Source: Sabellastarte sp. h YS-2021 (taxonomy: Eukaryota > Annelida > Polychaeta > Sabellida > Sabellidae). Taken from it: DNA of 64,000 nt. Below, one piece after another: positions 43,915 through 55,639 of the stretch. The position numbers were made by a program, and so were the translations under genes. Location of the stretch: positions 150,784,221 to 150,848,220 of the forward strand of contig OZ024930.1 in assembly GCA_964017235.1 (NCBI GenBank), given 5' to 3'. The notes beneath the pieces are model-generated. The model was not told the origin of the DNA, made no database searches, and worked only from the letters and a program-made list of their open reading frames with translations. Every line of letters starts with the position of its first letter. The first letter of the stretch is position 1.

Positions 43915-45195
43915 ACATATACGAGGGCACAGATCTCCTCTGTAGTTTCCTAACAATATTTTACAAAATGGACGTCTCGATGAAGATAAAATACTTTAAA
44001 CTACAGAACTCATTGCCATAGCATCCAAGTCATTAATATTCATGAGGTGATACGAGGACACAGATCTCCTCTGTAGTTTCCTAACAATATTTTATAAAAT
44101 GGACGTCTCGATGAAGATAAAATACTTTAAACTACACAACTCATTGCCATAGCACACAAGTCATTAATATTCATGAGGTGATACGAGGACACAGATCTCC
44201 TCTGTAGTTTCCTAACAATATTTTATAAAATGGATGTCTCCACGAAGATATAATACTTTAAAACTACAGAACTCACGGCCATAGCACCCAAGTCATTAAT
44301 ATTCATGAGAAGATATGAGGACACAGATTTCCCCTGTAAAGCTATACAGATAGAGTTAAGTTATTAGTTGAATTAATTTTCTTTTAATGAATTGACTGTT
44401 GAGCTCTAAGGTCATAGCACCCAAGTCATTTATAGAGTCATTATGCACTCGTCCAAGTCCCGGATCACTTGTGGTGCTACAGAACCACTGGCGCTACAGA
44501 GGTCTAGGTGAATGTTATTTATTATGACATACATATTAAATATGTTCTAGCTTTCTATAGTTACACTACAGTAAAGCTATACAGATACAGTTAAGTGATT
44601 AGTTGAATTAATTTTCTTTTAATGAATTGACTGTTGAGCTCTAAGGTCATAGCACCCAAGTCATTCATAGAGTCATTATGCACTCGTCCAAGTCCCGGAT
44701 CACTTGTGGTGCTACAGAACCACTGGCGCTACAGAGGTCTAGGTGAATGTTATTTATTATGACATACATATTAAATATGTTCTAGCTTTCTATAATTACA
44801 CTACAGTAAACCTATACAGATACAGTTAAGCTGTTAGTTGTGATAATTTTCTTTAAATGAATTGACTGTTGAGCTCTAAGGTTATAGCACCCAAGTCATT
44901 CATAGAGTCATTATGTACTCATTCAAGTCCCGGATCACTTGTGGTGCTACACAACCACTGGTGCTACAGAGGGTCGGACGTCCATATTGTTAGGAAACTA
45001 CAGGGGAGATCTGTGTCCTCGTATCACCTCATCAATATTAATGACTTGGATGCTATGGCCGTGAGTTCTGTAGTTTAAAGTATTTTATCTTTGTCGAGAC
45101 GTCCATTTTATAAAATATTGTTAGGAAACTACAGGGGAAATCTGTGTTCTCATATCTTCTCATGAATATTAATGACTTGGGTGCTATGGCCGTTC
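43915..45195. repeat. Fold-back satellite: inverted 131-bp arrays around a 235-bp tandem array
   Basis: Three direct units of about 131 bp (GATCTCCTCTGTAGTTTCCT, AAAATGGACGTCTCGATGAA, CATTAATATTCATGAGG) occupy 43920-44340. About one and a half inverted units lie at 44985-45194. Between them GAGCTCTAAGGTCATAGCAC units with GTCCCGGATCACTTGTGGTG repeat with a period of about 235 bp (44400, 44635, 44870). Short TCGCACC repeats border it (43865-43905 and 45195-45240). Confidence 0.85.
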
Positions 45196-45544
45196 ATCGC
45201 ACCCCATCGCACCTTGTCGCACCCATCGCACCCCTCCGATAGCACCTCCGGTAGTGCGGGTTTTATAAGGCACCAGAAGAAACACGGTTTGCAAGTGCGC
45301 ATGCTCAAGTAGTCGCTGTAGCTTCCTTTTGCGAGTAAACTTTTGTCGAGATTCGTATATTTTCTGTGTTTTGAAATAGTTTGTAAAATCATTTATGTTT
45401 ACTAGATAAATAGAACTTAAATATGAAAATGTGTATTGTCCAGTAAACACTTATTCTGTATATTGACTTGGAAGTGTCATTTCAAAAATTTTACCTTTGT
45501 GGCAATAAACCTAATTATCACCCAGTACACGGGTGGTCACAAAG

Positions 45545-45718
45545 ATAAACGGTCATAGAGTGGGGGACGCTCAGTGACACATGTCCCCAGTGGGGGATGA
45601 GAGAGGAGATAAGGATCTGTGCCATTTATGCAGTGCGGGACGATCAGTGACAAGTGTCCCAAGTGGGGGATGGGGGAGGAGTGGAGGATCTCTGGCATGT
45701 ACGCAGTGGGGGCGCTCA
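45545..45718. repeat. Two-copy tandem repeat (about 90 bp)
   Basis: GATCAGTGACAAGTGTCCC/GCTCAGTGACACATGTCCCC followed by AGTGGGGGATG and ATCTSTG.CAT occurs twice before the next element. Confidence 0.65.
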
Positions 45719-47605
45719 CCCAGCAGGCACGCAACTTTGAAATCAGGTTGAATCCAACGGTGAAATCTGGTTGAAATACGTGTAGATTTTGCAAACCGTT
45801 TTTAGTTGGATCCAACCGGTGAAATCATGTTGAAACCAACTGTTGAAATTTGGTTGAATTCAATGGGTGAAATCAGGTTGAAATACATGTAGATTTTGCA
45901 AATTGTTTTTGGTTGAATCCAACTGGTGAAATCATGTTGAAACCAACTGTTGAAATCTGGTTGAATTCAATGGGTGAAATCAGGTTGAAATACATGTAGA
46001 TTTTGCAAATTGTTTTTGGTTGAATCCAACTGGTGAAATCATGTTGAAACCAACTGTTGAAATCTGGTTGAATTCAATGGGTGAAATCAGGTTGAAATAC
46101 ATGTAGATTTTGCAAACCGTTTTTGGTTGGAGTCAACCCGTGAAATCATGTTGAAACCAACTGTTGAAATCTGGTTGTATTTATGTGTGAAATCTGGTTG
46201 AAATACATGTAGATTTTGCTATATATGCAATATTCTATTTCTGATGACACTATAATGATACATAATTTTGCATCAAATATAATTATAATTGCTCAAGTAT
46301 ATATATGTAAATCCTTATTATCCAACTATAGATATCCATTTTTATGTTTTTAATAGGACCAGTATTATTCAATGTCTTCAATTGAAATTCTTTTTTTTCT
46401 TTGTAAAAAACAAACAATTGTGACATTATTTATATCTTCAGTATTTTATCCAGTCAATTGCTTTTAGATGTTTTATTAAGTTGGTTATAATTATATTGTA
46501 ATTATAAAGAAGCTATAATCATGTAGCAAAGCCACAGTGCTCAGTTCAGATGCTTGTGTCTCATACAACTTTGTCATATAAACTGAAAAAAATACACAAG
46601 AAAAGCCACATTTGAAGAACTCCACCCATTACTCCCACCTTAATTAGTTGTCAGTGCTGACCACAAAAAACAGACTTAAAGAAGTAAACACCATGCATGC
46701 AATTGAGCAAGGGTAAACCCCACCTCCACCCCTGCTGTGTTATCTAATTACTTTAGTCACAGGTCCAATGTTCTGTGTAGCAGGGTACAGATAAGAAAAA
46801 AACAGGAACCCCCCCAACCTCACTGTTGTGTGATAAAATATTACAGCTTAGGTTCTCTGTGTAGAGAAGTTTTCAGTGTGAACTTGTAAACTGAAAACTA
46901 GTTCTTTGTGTATGGGATAATTTGAGAAACAAATTCTAATTACTAAGTTTTGATAAATAAGTTTGAATTTATCTTCTTTTATTTAAGATAAGTTTGACTT
47001 CAAAATGTTTTTTTTAATTATCAGGAATTGCATTAATCAAAATATAATTATAAATTATAAAAATTATATTTGGATGCATCAGTTAATTAATAAGGAGAAT
47101 GGATAAAAATGTACAAGTACATGCACACATAATCTTTATCATCTTTATAATCTTTAAAAATTAGTCTTTGCTTTACAAATACCTACAAATTCAAAAACAA
47201 TTGCAATAATAGTTCTTTCAAAAAGTTAGACTTAATCACTATATCACCCTCTAGAAAAAGAATTTTCAATCAATGATCACCAGTCATTCATTTCCATACA
47301 TTCAACCTGTTTTCTGTTCAATAACATGACTAAGATTTCATGTTGAAAAACTTAACTTGATTTAGTGGTGATTTTTAATGAAGTGTCACTACTTTTTCCA
47401 TTCAGAAATCCAGCTTTGAAATAGTGTTGAAATTGTGTCAGTGTCAGTTTTTCAACCAAAAATCACCATGATTTCTGGTCAAAATATCACTACTTTTTCA
47501 TGTCAGAAAACTAACTTAGATTTAGTAGTTGGTAATGCGCATATCAATGTCAGGACCTGTTTTCAACTCTAAATCAACGACATTTCAAGGCATGTGCCTG
47601 CTGGG
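45719..47605. mobile_element. 1.89 kb inverted-repeat element with 107-bp tandem repeats
   Basis: Begins CCCAGCAGGCAC (45719-45730) and ends GTGCCTGCTGGG (47594-47605), perfect inverted ends followed by TTTGAAAT/ATTTCAA. The left 450 bp is a 107-bp tandem array with TTGAAACCAACTGTTGAAAT and GATTTTGCAAA (at 45785, 45892, 45999 and 46106). The remainder is AT-rich without coding frames. It directly abuts satellite G. No convincing target duplication was found. Confidence 0.78.
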
Positions 47606-47770
47606 TATCCCACTGTGCACACACAATGGCGAGGAGGGGCAGACCTATCCCACTGTGAACACATTTGAGGATGAGCATCCCACTGTGGCCATTTTACAAA
47701 TGAGAAGAGCTGCTTATTCCACAGTGCACACAAAATGGTGAGGAGGGGCTGACTTTTTGGGGCGACATGA
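47606..47770. repeat. Satellite G fragment left of the Ngaro-like element
   Basis: TATCCCACTGTGCACACAC, GAGGATGAGCATCCCACTG and GGCCATTTTACAAATGAGAA as in the main array at 52490-53980. The Ngaro-like element therefore lies within or beside this satellite. Confidence 0.85.
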
Positions 47771-47946
47771 GGCTGTGGGCAAGGTCAGTTCTGAAGAAGT
47801 TGGTTACTACTTTAAATCATGTTGTTTGGTTACTACTTTAAATTATTTTACTTTGTATCAATACTTATGTGGCTGCTTCTGATTGGACAGCCTTTGGTCC
47901 TTGTGTGTAAACCCCTGTCATTCTTCCATTTTGAAGTTGGGGGCAC

Positions 47947-49094
47947 ATGGGCACACAGCAAGGTGAGAAAAAAAAAACTGGGACTTTTGATGGGGAATCT
48001 ACAAATATATGCAACAACATAGTCGACCTTAAGGTCGCAACTGCCAATCAAAGTACACCCAAAGATTGTCTCAGTATGCACCCGTCTATTAGACCACATG
48101 TGCAAAACAGAAACTCAGAACCTCAATACTTTAACTCCAGTAAGGAGTGTGCTTTTAATGCCGAGTATGATGCACCACATGACCATATGTTACATCTGAT
48201 TAATTCTCAAAAAACACCAAACACTTTGATTTCTCCCCAAAATCTGCCTTAAAAATCTATGAAGGACAGCCAGTACAATGGCATCAGGTACCTGACATAT
48301 TGCAGGCCCATAGGCTAATAAAAGATAGCAACCTACCAAATTTCTTACATTGTCGCATACCTGTTAAATCTGGACTTAATATCAAAGCCTGGAGAAATTA
48401 CCTTCAAAATTATTGGGACCAGCAATTATGTGATTTGCTTGAGTTTGGCTTTCCTCTAGACTTTGATAGAACTTGTTACTTACACTCTACTGAAGAAAAT
48501 CATGCTTCTACTATTGAAAATATGCAGGATATTGGTACATTTTTACAAGAAGAGAGGCAATATGAAGCCATTTTAGGCCCTTTTGATACAAAACCTATAG
48601 ATATGCATGTATCTCCATTGCTAGTTAGAGACAAACAGAATTCTACCAGTAAAAGAACCATTATGGACTTAAGCTGGCCAAAAGGAGCTTCTGTTAACAA
48701 TGGAGTGGCTAAAGATACATACTTGGGTACCCCTTATGAATTGAATTATCCCTCTGTTGATTCCATAACAAATTCATTGCGAAATTTGGGGCCTTCAGCA
48801 CAAATCTACAAAATTGATATCAGTAGAGCCTTTAGACAAATAAAAATTGATCCTGGTGATATAGATCTATTAGGTATCAAGTTCCAAGACCAGTATTTTC
48901 TTGATAGATCGGTAGCTTTCAGATTTCGTCATGGTTCGTTAATTTTTCAGAGATGTACAGATGCCATTCGTTACATCATGGCCCAGCATGGCTTCCCATT
49001 ATTGTACAATTATATAGATGATCTAATATATACTGGTCTTCCTTCCCAAATCAACGAATCTTTCATATTTCTGAAGAAATTGTTGGGGGAGCTG
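47947..49094 (+). pseudogene. Ngaro-like reverse transcriptase, N-terminal part
   Basis: The first frame (47947-48252) is unplaced N-terminal sequence. After a shift near 48210 the frame reads FDFSPKSALKIYEGQPVQWH and continues through NFLHCRIPVKSGLNIKAW. In the frame starting 48300, IYKIDISRAFRQIKIDPGDI holds the motif A Asp (residue 173), FRFRHGSLIFQRCTDAIRYI is motif B and YNYIDDLIY is motif C (residues 236-243). The gene is split after LLGEL by the palindromic element at 49095. The missing continuation (GLEISNKKLVPP) resumes in frame at 49877. Confidence 0.85.
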
Positions 49095-49874
49095 CCCAGT
49101 AAACATAGAAAACGTTTATAAACGTTTAGTAAACCTATAAACATTTTTTAAACCAAATATAAACCTAAATATTGACAATTATTCAATATTATGGGTGTAT
49201 AAACGTTTCAGCAACATTAGTTTGGTTTATAAACGTTTATAAACATTTTTTAAATGTTTATACATAAACGTTTATACATTAACATTTAAAAAACATTTAT
49301 AAACGTTTTTAAACGTTTATACATAAACGTTTATAAATGTTTATACATAAACGTTTATAAATGTTTATACATAAACGTTTAAAAAATGTTTATAAAGGTT
49401 TATAAAGAGTGAAGAATATCTTAACCTCGCTTTCATTTGGGATGATGACATCAGCACAGCCATTTTGAGAGAAACTGGAGAAATATTTCTGTTACTATAT
49501 CTTGCTGTATCACTGTTCTTTGGAGCCATCATTATATTCTAAGTAAAGACATAAAAGTATATAATATCATCAAATTATATACTTCTATATATCTACTTAG
49601 AATGTAATGATGGCTTCAAACAACAGTGATACAGCAAGATATACTAGTACTTACAGAAATATTTCTCCAGATTTTAAACACGTGTATAAACGTTTATAAA
49701 CGTTTATGTGTAAACGTTTATAAACGTTTATATATAAACGTTTATAAACGTTTATGTGTAGATGTTTATAAACGTTTATAGGCAAACGTTTAGGGACCCA
49801 TCATTTTAAACCTAATCTAAACCGTTGCTAGATAGGTTTATAAACGTTTATAAACGTTTGTAATGTTTACTGGG
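49095..49874. mobile_element. 780-bp palindromic element built of AAACGTTT repeats
   Basis: Ends CCCAGTAAACAT and ATGTTTACTGGG are inverted, and most of the length is AAACGTTTATAAACGTTT-type palindromic repeat. The centre (about 49465-49682) is a long hairpin with arms GGAGAAATATTTCTGT...CTTGCTGTATCACTGTT...CATTCTAAGTA. TG flanks both sides (49093-49094 and 49875-49876); removing the element and one TG restores the reverse transcriptase frame. It has no coding capacity, so it is a fold-back MITE. Confidence 0.88.
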
Positions 49875-50712
49875 TGGGATTAGAGATTAGTAACAAAAAA
49901 TTGGTTCCACCTGCCACTTCAGTTACTTGCTTAGGTATACTGGTAGATTCGGTGCAAAAAACCATCTCTATTCCAAGCGAAAAATTGGCTGAAATTGTTC
50001 AGCTATGTGCAGACTGGGGTTCCAAGACTTATTGTAGCAAAAAGGACCTTCAACCTCTCTTGGGGTCTCTTCTTTATGTTTCTAGATGTATAAAACATTC
50101 CAGATTTTTTCTTAACAGAATGTTGCAACTATTAAGAGATAATGTGGATACAAGGAAAATACTAATCACTGCTGAATTCAAACATGACCTAGCTTGGTTT
50201 AATTCTTTCCTTCCCCATTATAATGGTGTTACTTATTATGACCAATCTTATTGTCATTCAGAAGTACATCTGGATGCCTGTCTTACTGGCTTGGGGGCGC
50301 CCATGGCAATATGGTGTATGCTTTACCCATCCCCAAAGGCTATCTTCACTATAACATCGCTCATCTAGAGATATTAAACATAATAGCAGCATTGAAAGTA
50401 TGGACTACTCACTGGGCAAATAGACGAATATGTATCCATTGCGATAATATGGCAGTGGTAGAGGTGTTGAACTCTGGCAGGGCTAGGGACCCTACCTTGG
50501 CTTTGATTGCCAGAAATATTTGGCTTATTTGTGAAATTTTTCATATACAGATAGTAGTTGTACATATTCCAGGCCAGAGCAATGTTTTGGCAGATCTCCT
50601 TTCCGGGTGGCAATTTACTGCTGATAACTGTACACAGCTTGACCACATATTGCCTGATTACAACTGGATTCCCACGCATCTAGATTTAACATTGTTGAAT
50701 TATAAGATATAA
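49875..50712 (+). pseudogene. Ngaro-like RT thumb and RNase H
   Basis: GLEISNKKLVPPATSVTCLG and VDSVQKTISIPSEKLAEIV finish the RT. The RNase H follows with EVHLDACLTGLGG, HLEILNIIAALKVW, CIHCDNMAVVEVLNSG and VVVHIPGQSNVLADLLSGWQ, giving the Asp-Glu-Asp-Asp series. A one-base shift near 50305 separates the two frames. The stop is at 50710-50712, close before the recombinase frame. Confidence 0.85.
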
Positions 50713-50732
50713 ATTCTTTTGTTGTAGATCAG

Positions 50733-51627
50733 ATGGGTAATGCAGCCCAGCTGGCCATGTCTGCTGTTGATAAGCTTATATCAGGATTCCGCCCTGCCAC
50801 ACTGAGGCAGTACCGTAGGATGTGGTCAGATTTTGTAGCTTTCCAGGTGGCAGCTGGGCTGTTTTCCTATCAGGTGAATATTCATTTGTTGTTGGCCTTT
50901 CTAGAATTCTTAAACCATAATGGAATTTCTGCTTCTCAGTTACAAAACCATCTAACAGCCATTAGGGCTCTACATATCTTGCACGGCCTTGATACCAGTG
51001 CCTTTAAAGATGAAAGATTGGCCCTATTTGTCAAAGCTACTAGGCTGCAAGCCCCTTTTAATCCTTCAATTCCTGCTCATTTAGATGTCACTTTATTACA
51101 ACGTATTATTGAGCAATGTGATAGCATGCAGTTTCCAGTGATCTTCAAGCCTTTGTACCTGGTGGTTTTCTTTTCATTCCTCGGGCTATCTAATGTTCTT
51201 CCACATTCAGTGGCCTCATTCGACCATACTAGACAGCTGGCTCGTGGTGATGTAATTTTTGGGGACTCTGGGGCAGTATTAGTGATCAAATGGTCCAAAA
51301 CAATGCAGAACAGAAAGGATTTTACCACTATTTCACTGCCAGATTTGGCAGGTTCCAACCAGAAATAAAGGATTAGTTCCATTGACTGACTCTGTAGCTC
51401 GCAAATATCTAAAGGACATTTCCAAGGCCCTTTCCTTGAGTAAAGTTCTCACATTCCATGATTTCCGTAGGGGTGGGGCTGCTTGGGCTTTCTCCCAGGG
51501 CGTTCCCCTTGAGCACATAATGAAACACGGTACCTGGAAGTCTGATGCTGTTTGGACATATCTTTCCTCTGCTGTCACCACTACTTCCCCTGTAGCCCTT
51601 GCATTTCAACGTGCTTTACGTCCCTAG
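50733..51627 (+). pseudogene. Ngaro-like tyrosine recombinase, first catalytic Arg replaced
   Basis: A helical core-binding domain (TLRQYRRMWSDFVAFQVAAG, FLEFLNHNGISASQLQNHLT) precedes the catalytic domain. LSNVLPHSVASFD, KWSKTMQNR, HDFRRGGAAWAF (H-x-x-R), HGTWKSDAVWTYLSS (His and Tyr) are all visible. The residue before LSN, normally the first catalytic Arg, is Gly (GGG) at about 51180. A frameshift near 51345 splits the gene into 50733-51368 and 51382-51627. Its product would integrate the element's circular cDNA; this copy could not. Confidence 0.85.
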
Positions 51628-51639
51628 GTCCTACTTGGG

Positions 51640-52100
51640 TTTGGGTGCTTCTTATTTTCGCCCTGTACACTGTGAATACGCAGTACCTTTACTATGATAC
51701 AAATGCAAATACTAATACTTTAACATTTTAAGTTCACCCTCTTTCATGGGTTATCAGCTGGAAACACACTGACTAGCATTTCTGGCCACTTTACCTTGCC
51801 TTGCTTCGTTTGTCAGCTTGACCTTGACCTCGGATTTGACCTTGGAGGTCATTGCTCCAGGACCTGTTTTCATGACCTCATTGTTGCTGGACTGGCCGGT
51901 GGGTTGGGCAGAATTCTATATAAACCCATGGACTCTAGACAGATAATTTCATATTTGCTGCCCAGCCTGCTTGCTTTTCTTTCACTGTTCGTCATGTTGG
52001 GTTTTGACCTTACATAGTTGAAGGTCAGCTGCATGACCTTGGAGTTCACTACGGTTCAACTTCCCTTTACTTAGGTCACTTGCAAGGCAGGCTTATTTGG
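51640..52100 (+). promoter_or_regulatory. Ngaro-like 3' region with TATA-like box and AGGTCA motifs
   Basis: Non-coding. CTATATAAACCC (51916-51927) is a good TATA-like box, and TGACCTTGACCTCGGATT and TTGACCTTGGAGGTCA precede it. In elements of this kind a promoter sits in the repeated terminal sequence, but the matching 5' copy is not evident here. Confidence 0.35.
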
Positions 52101-52114
52101 CCAGCTAGGGGCAA

Positions 52115-52349
52115 TTTATTTATTTATTTGGGGTTTTACGTCGCTTTCAACACTGTACAGGTCATATCACGACGGGTAGTTGGAAGGGCAGAGGAAACCA
52201 GTACATATAGTTCGCTAGGGTTCTGTACTGTAAACTGCCGACCAACGGCAAGCAACTACCAGCTTTCCCACTTACGGCCATGAAGGGGATCGAACCCCGG
52301 TCGCAGAGGTGGGAGGCGAGAGTGTTACCACTCTGCCACCGTGGCCCCT
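52115..52349 (-). mobile_element. tRNA-derived SINE, copy 1
   Basis: Minus strand: GGGGCCACGGTGGCAGAGTG start with A-box TGGCAGAGTGG and B-box GGTTCGATCC, then a conserved body (ACGACGTAAAACCCC near the 3' end) and an AAATAAATAAATAAA tail. It is flanked by the 14-bp duplication CCAGCTAGGGGCAA (52101-52114 and 52350-52363). Nearly identical to copy 2 at 61312-61547. Confidence 0.93.
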
Positions 52350-52489
52350 CCAGCTAGGGGCAAATACATTATTTAATTCCAATTGTCTTGAATTTATTTT
52401 AAGTGTTATATTGTGCCTGATAAAAATTGGGTAGTAGAAAGTAGAAAAATAAATGTTATATATCCCATGTGGCCTCTTTACTTCTTGGG

Positions 52490-53980
52490 AACTGATACCA
52501 CTGTGCACACTTTTGAGGCTGACCTATCCCACTGTGCCCATTTTACAAATCAAAAGAGCTGCCTATCCCACTGTGCACACACAAGGGCGAGGAGGAGCTG
52601 ACCTATCCCACTTTGCACACTTTTGAGGCTGAGCATCCCACTGTGGCCATTTTACAAATGAGAAGAGCTGCCTATCCCACTGCGCACACACAAGGGCGAG
52701 GAAGGGCTGACCTATCCCACTGTGCAGTTTTGTGGATGAGCATCCCACTTTGGCCATTTTACAAATGAGAAGAGCTGCCTATCCCACTGTGCACACACAA
52801 TGGCGAGGAGGGGCAGACCTATCTCATTGTGAACACTTTTGAGGATGAGCATCCCACTGTGGCCATTTTATAAATGAGAAGAGCTGCCTATCCCACTGTG
52901 ACACACAAGGACAAGGAAGGGCTGACCTATCCCACTGTGCACACTTTTGAGGCTGAGCATCTCACTATGGCCATTTTACAAATGAGAAGAGCTGCCTATC
53001 CCACTGTGCACACACAATGGCAAGGGGGGCAGACCTATACCACTGTGAACACTTTTGAGGATGAGCATCCCACTGTGGCCATTTTACAAATGAGAAGAGC
53101 TTCCTATCGCACTGTGACACACAAGGACAAGGACGGACTGACCTATCCCACTGTGCACAGTTTTGTGGATGAGCATCCCACTGTGGCCATTTTACAAAAG
53201 AGAAGAGCTGCCTATCCCACTGTGCACACACAATGGCAAGGAGGGGCAGACCTATCTCATTGTGAACACTTTTGAGGATGAGCATCCCACTGTGGCCATT
53301 TTACAAATGAGAAGAGCTGCCTATCCCACTGTGACACACAAGGACAAGGAAGGGCTGACCTATCCCACTGTGCACACTTTTGAGGCTGAGCATCTCACTA
53401 TGGCCATTTTACAAATGAGAAGAGCTGCCTATCCCACTGTGCACACACAATGGCAAGGGGGGCAGACCTATACCACTGTGAACACTTTTGAGGATGAGCA
53501 TCCCACTGTGGCCATTTTACAAATGAGAAGAGCTTCCTATCCCACTGTGACACACAAGGACAAGGACGGACTGACCTATCACACTGTGCACAGTTTTGTG
53601 GATGAGCATCCCACTGTGGCCATTTTACAAAAGAGAAGAGCTGCCTATCCCACTGTGCACACACAATGGCGAGGAGGGGCAGACCTATCTCATTGTGAAC
53701 ACATTTGAAGATGAGCATCCCACTGTGGCCATTTTACAAATGAGAAGAGCTGCCTATCCCACTGTGACACACAAGGACAAGGAAGGGCTGACCTATCCCA
53801 CTGTGCACACTTTTGAGGCTGAGCATCTCACTATGGCCATTTTACAAATGAGAAGAGCGGCCTATCCCACTGTGCACACACAAGGGGGAGGAAGGGCTGA
53901 CCTATCCCACTTCGCACACATAAGGGCAAGGAAGAGCTGACCTATCCCACTGTGCACAGCTTTGAGGCTGGGGGGTCGGG
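52490..53980. repeat. Satellite G (about 144-bp units, 433-bp higher-order repeat)
   Basis: Units hold CCTATCCCACTGTGCACAC, TTTTGAGGATGAGCATCCCA, CTGTGGCCATTTTACAAATG and AGAAGAGCTGCC. A three-unit block of 433 bp repeats from 52874, 53307 and 53740 with very few differences. Frames stay open on both strands because of the periodicity; they are not genes. Confidence 0.92.
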
Positions 53981-54770
53981 GGTAAGTCTGACCAACTATA
54001 TAGACTCTCTACATATGGTTTCCTAATACCTGTTTTCACATTCTAAAGCTTTAAAAGAAATAATAAAGGAGATATAAGGCAAAAATGTCAAAATCCGCTA
54101 TTTTATGAACTCCAGTTTGAACCCTACAGGGTGTCAGGGGAAATTTAACTTGCATTCTAGACTCTCCACATATGTTTTCTTGGTACTCCCAATACCTTTT
54201 GTTACTCTAAACGCACTACTTAAAATAATAAGGGGGTTCACATGAATTTTAAGTTTTCTGGTTGGTACCTGTGAGAAAATCACTCATAAATAGGTCAATT
54301 TTCAGCGGATCGCTCTCAAAAGCTAATCAGCTTACGATTTTGATAGTATGAACATGTGTATGAAATTACAAGGCTCGGCATTAAGTAGATTTTTGGCTGA
54401 GCGGTGGTGACAGGCGGGTGTATGCCCAAAATATTTTTTGATCATGTGCCCTTGATAAAGATCAAAGGTCAAATTTAAGCATGTGGAAGAATTTAAACAT
54501 AACTGCCAAATATGGTTTAAAAGCTTTCAATAATGAGTGAATATTCAAGGGAAACCATAATGCAGCAGTGTGGAGAGGAAACTGAAGTGAAAACAAATAA
54601 GTGCCCTTTCAGGGACATTTAATTATAAGGAAGATATAAGGCCATTTTACCCCACAACCCATAAGTGCTCTCAGGGTATTGTTTTCACCCATGGTGTCTG
54701 GCTCGCTGTCTGGCTAGGCATTCGGGCATTCAGGCGGGTGGACAGGCGAGCAGGCCAGTGGGTGAGAGGA
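53981..54770. other. Left-arm spacer of the large inverted repeat
   Basis: No coding region. Carries two loosely similar CTAGACTCTCCACATATG-type blocks (53998-54020 and 54155-54175) and the ACCCATGGTGTCTGG segment mirrored at 59605-59625. Confidence 0.45.
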
Positions 54771-55340
54771 AAAGTTTGTACGGGCTGTATCTCAGAAACT
54801 GTAAGGTGTAGGAAGTTAATACTTGGTAGTGACATTGTTTAGGGCTTGTAGTTGTGTGATGTCATGGTTTGACCTTTATTTGACCTTTGATATCGCCATA
54901 GTGACCTTGACCTATAAATTCTTGTCTGGGTTATATCTCAGAAACTGTAAGGTGTAGGAACTTGATACTTGGTTGGCCCATTGGTTAGGGATTGTAGGTG
55001 TTCAACATGATAGTGTGACCTTGATTCACCTTTGAGCTTGCTGTAGTGACCTTGAACATTAAAATTTTATCCAAACTATACCTCAGAATCTATAAGGTGT
55101 AAAAGGTTGATATTTGAGGTTTGGGTATGCAGAGTATGGCCTTGAGTTGACCTTTGACCTTCTAGGCAGTGAACTTGAACTTAAAAATCTTGTCTGTGCC
55201 ATATTTCTGAAACTGTAAAGGAAAAAGTTGTAGAAAGGTGTAGAAAGTTGATTCTTGGATGGGTCATTGGTTGGGGATGTTATGGTGTGATCTTTAACCT
55301 TGGGTCTGCCAAAGTTTGTTCACCTGCCATAATAGAGCCA
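54771..55340. repeat. Satellite F (about 140-bp units, left arm)
   Basis: ATCTCAGAAACTGTAAGGTG, TAGGAAGTTAATACTTGG, GTGACCTTGACC and TTTGACCTTTGA recur at 54785, 54925, 55075 and 55200. Inverted copies lie at 59120-59540. Confidence 0.75.
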
Positions 55341-55639
55341 TATTTCTCTTATGACAAAGATATATGGATTGCTGTAACTGATTATTATTTGTACTTCTCC
55401 TTAATTGTGCTATTTCTATTGGTAACTACACTTCAATTTATAAATTTTACAGCTTCTTATGGACATTTCTCTCTGAAACACTATTTTGCTCTACAAACAT
55501 TATTTGGACCTTTACATAAATGACACTATTTGTTATGAAAATCTCCTGGTCTTTTTATTGTTTCATTTCTTCTATATCTCATGGTGTCAAAAACTGTTTC
55601 CCCAGGCTTTGGGGTACAGGGATCTCTGATGCTATTTTT

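Larger units (their letters stand above)
47771..52100 (+). mobile_element. Ngaro-like (DIRS order) tyrosine-recombinase retrotransposon
   Basis: Plus-strand order is a short N-terminal frame, reverse transcriptase, RNase H and a separate tyrosine recombinase. The RT motifs (KIDISRAFRQIKI, YNYIDD) and the recombinase differ strongly from the three minus-strand DIRS copies. Frameshifts and a 780-bp insertion inactivate it. Its ends are not precisely defined; satellite G lies on both sides. Split direct repeats, expected for Ngaro, could not be demonstrated by eye. Confidence 0.75.

Noticed and set aside
52874..53940. Long open frames on both strands
   Set aside because: Satellite G with near three-fold periodicity; both strands are open, which is expected from repetition and not from coding.
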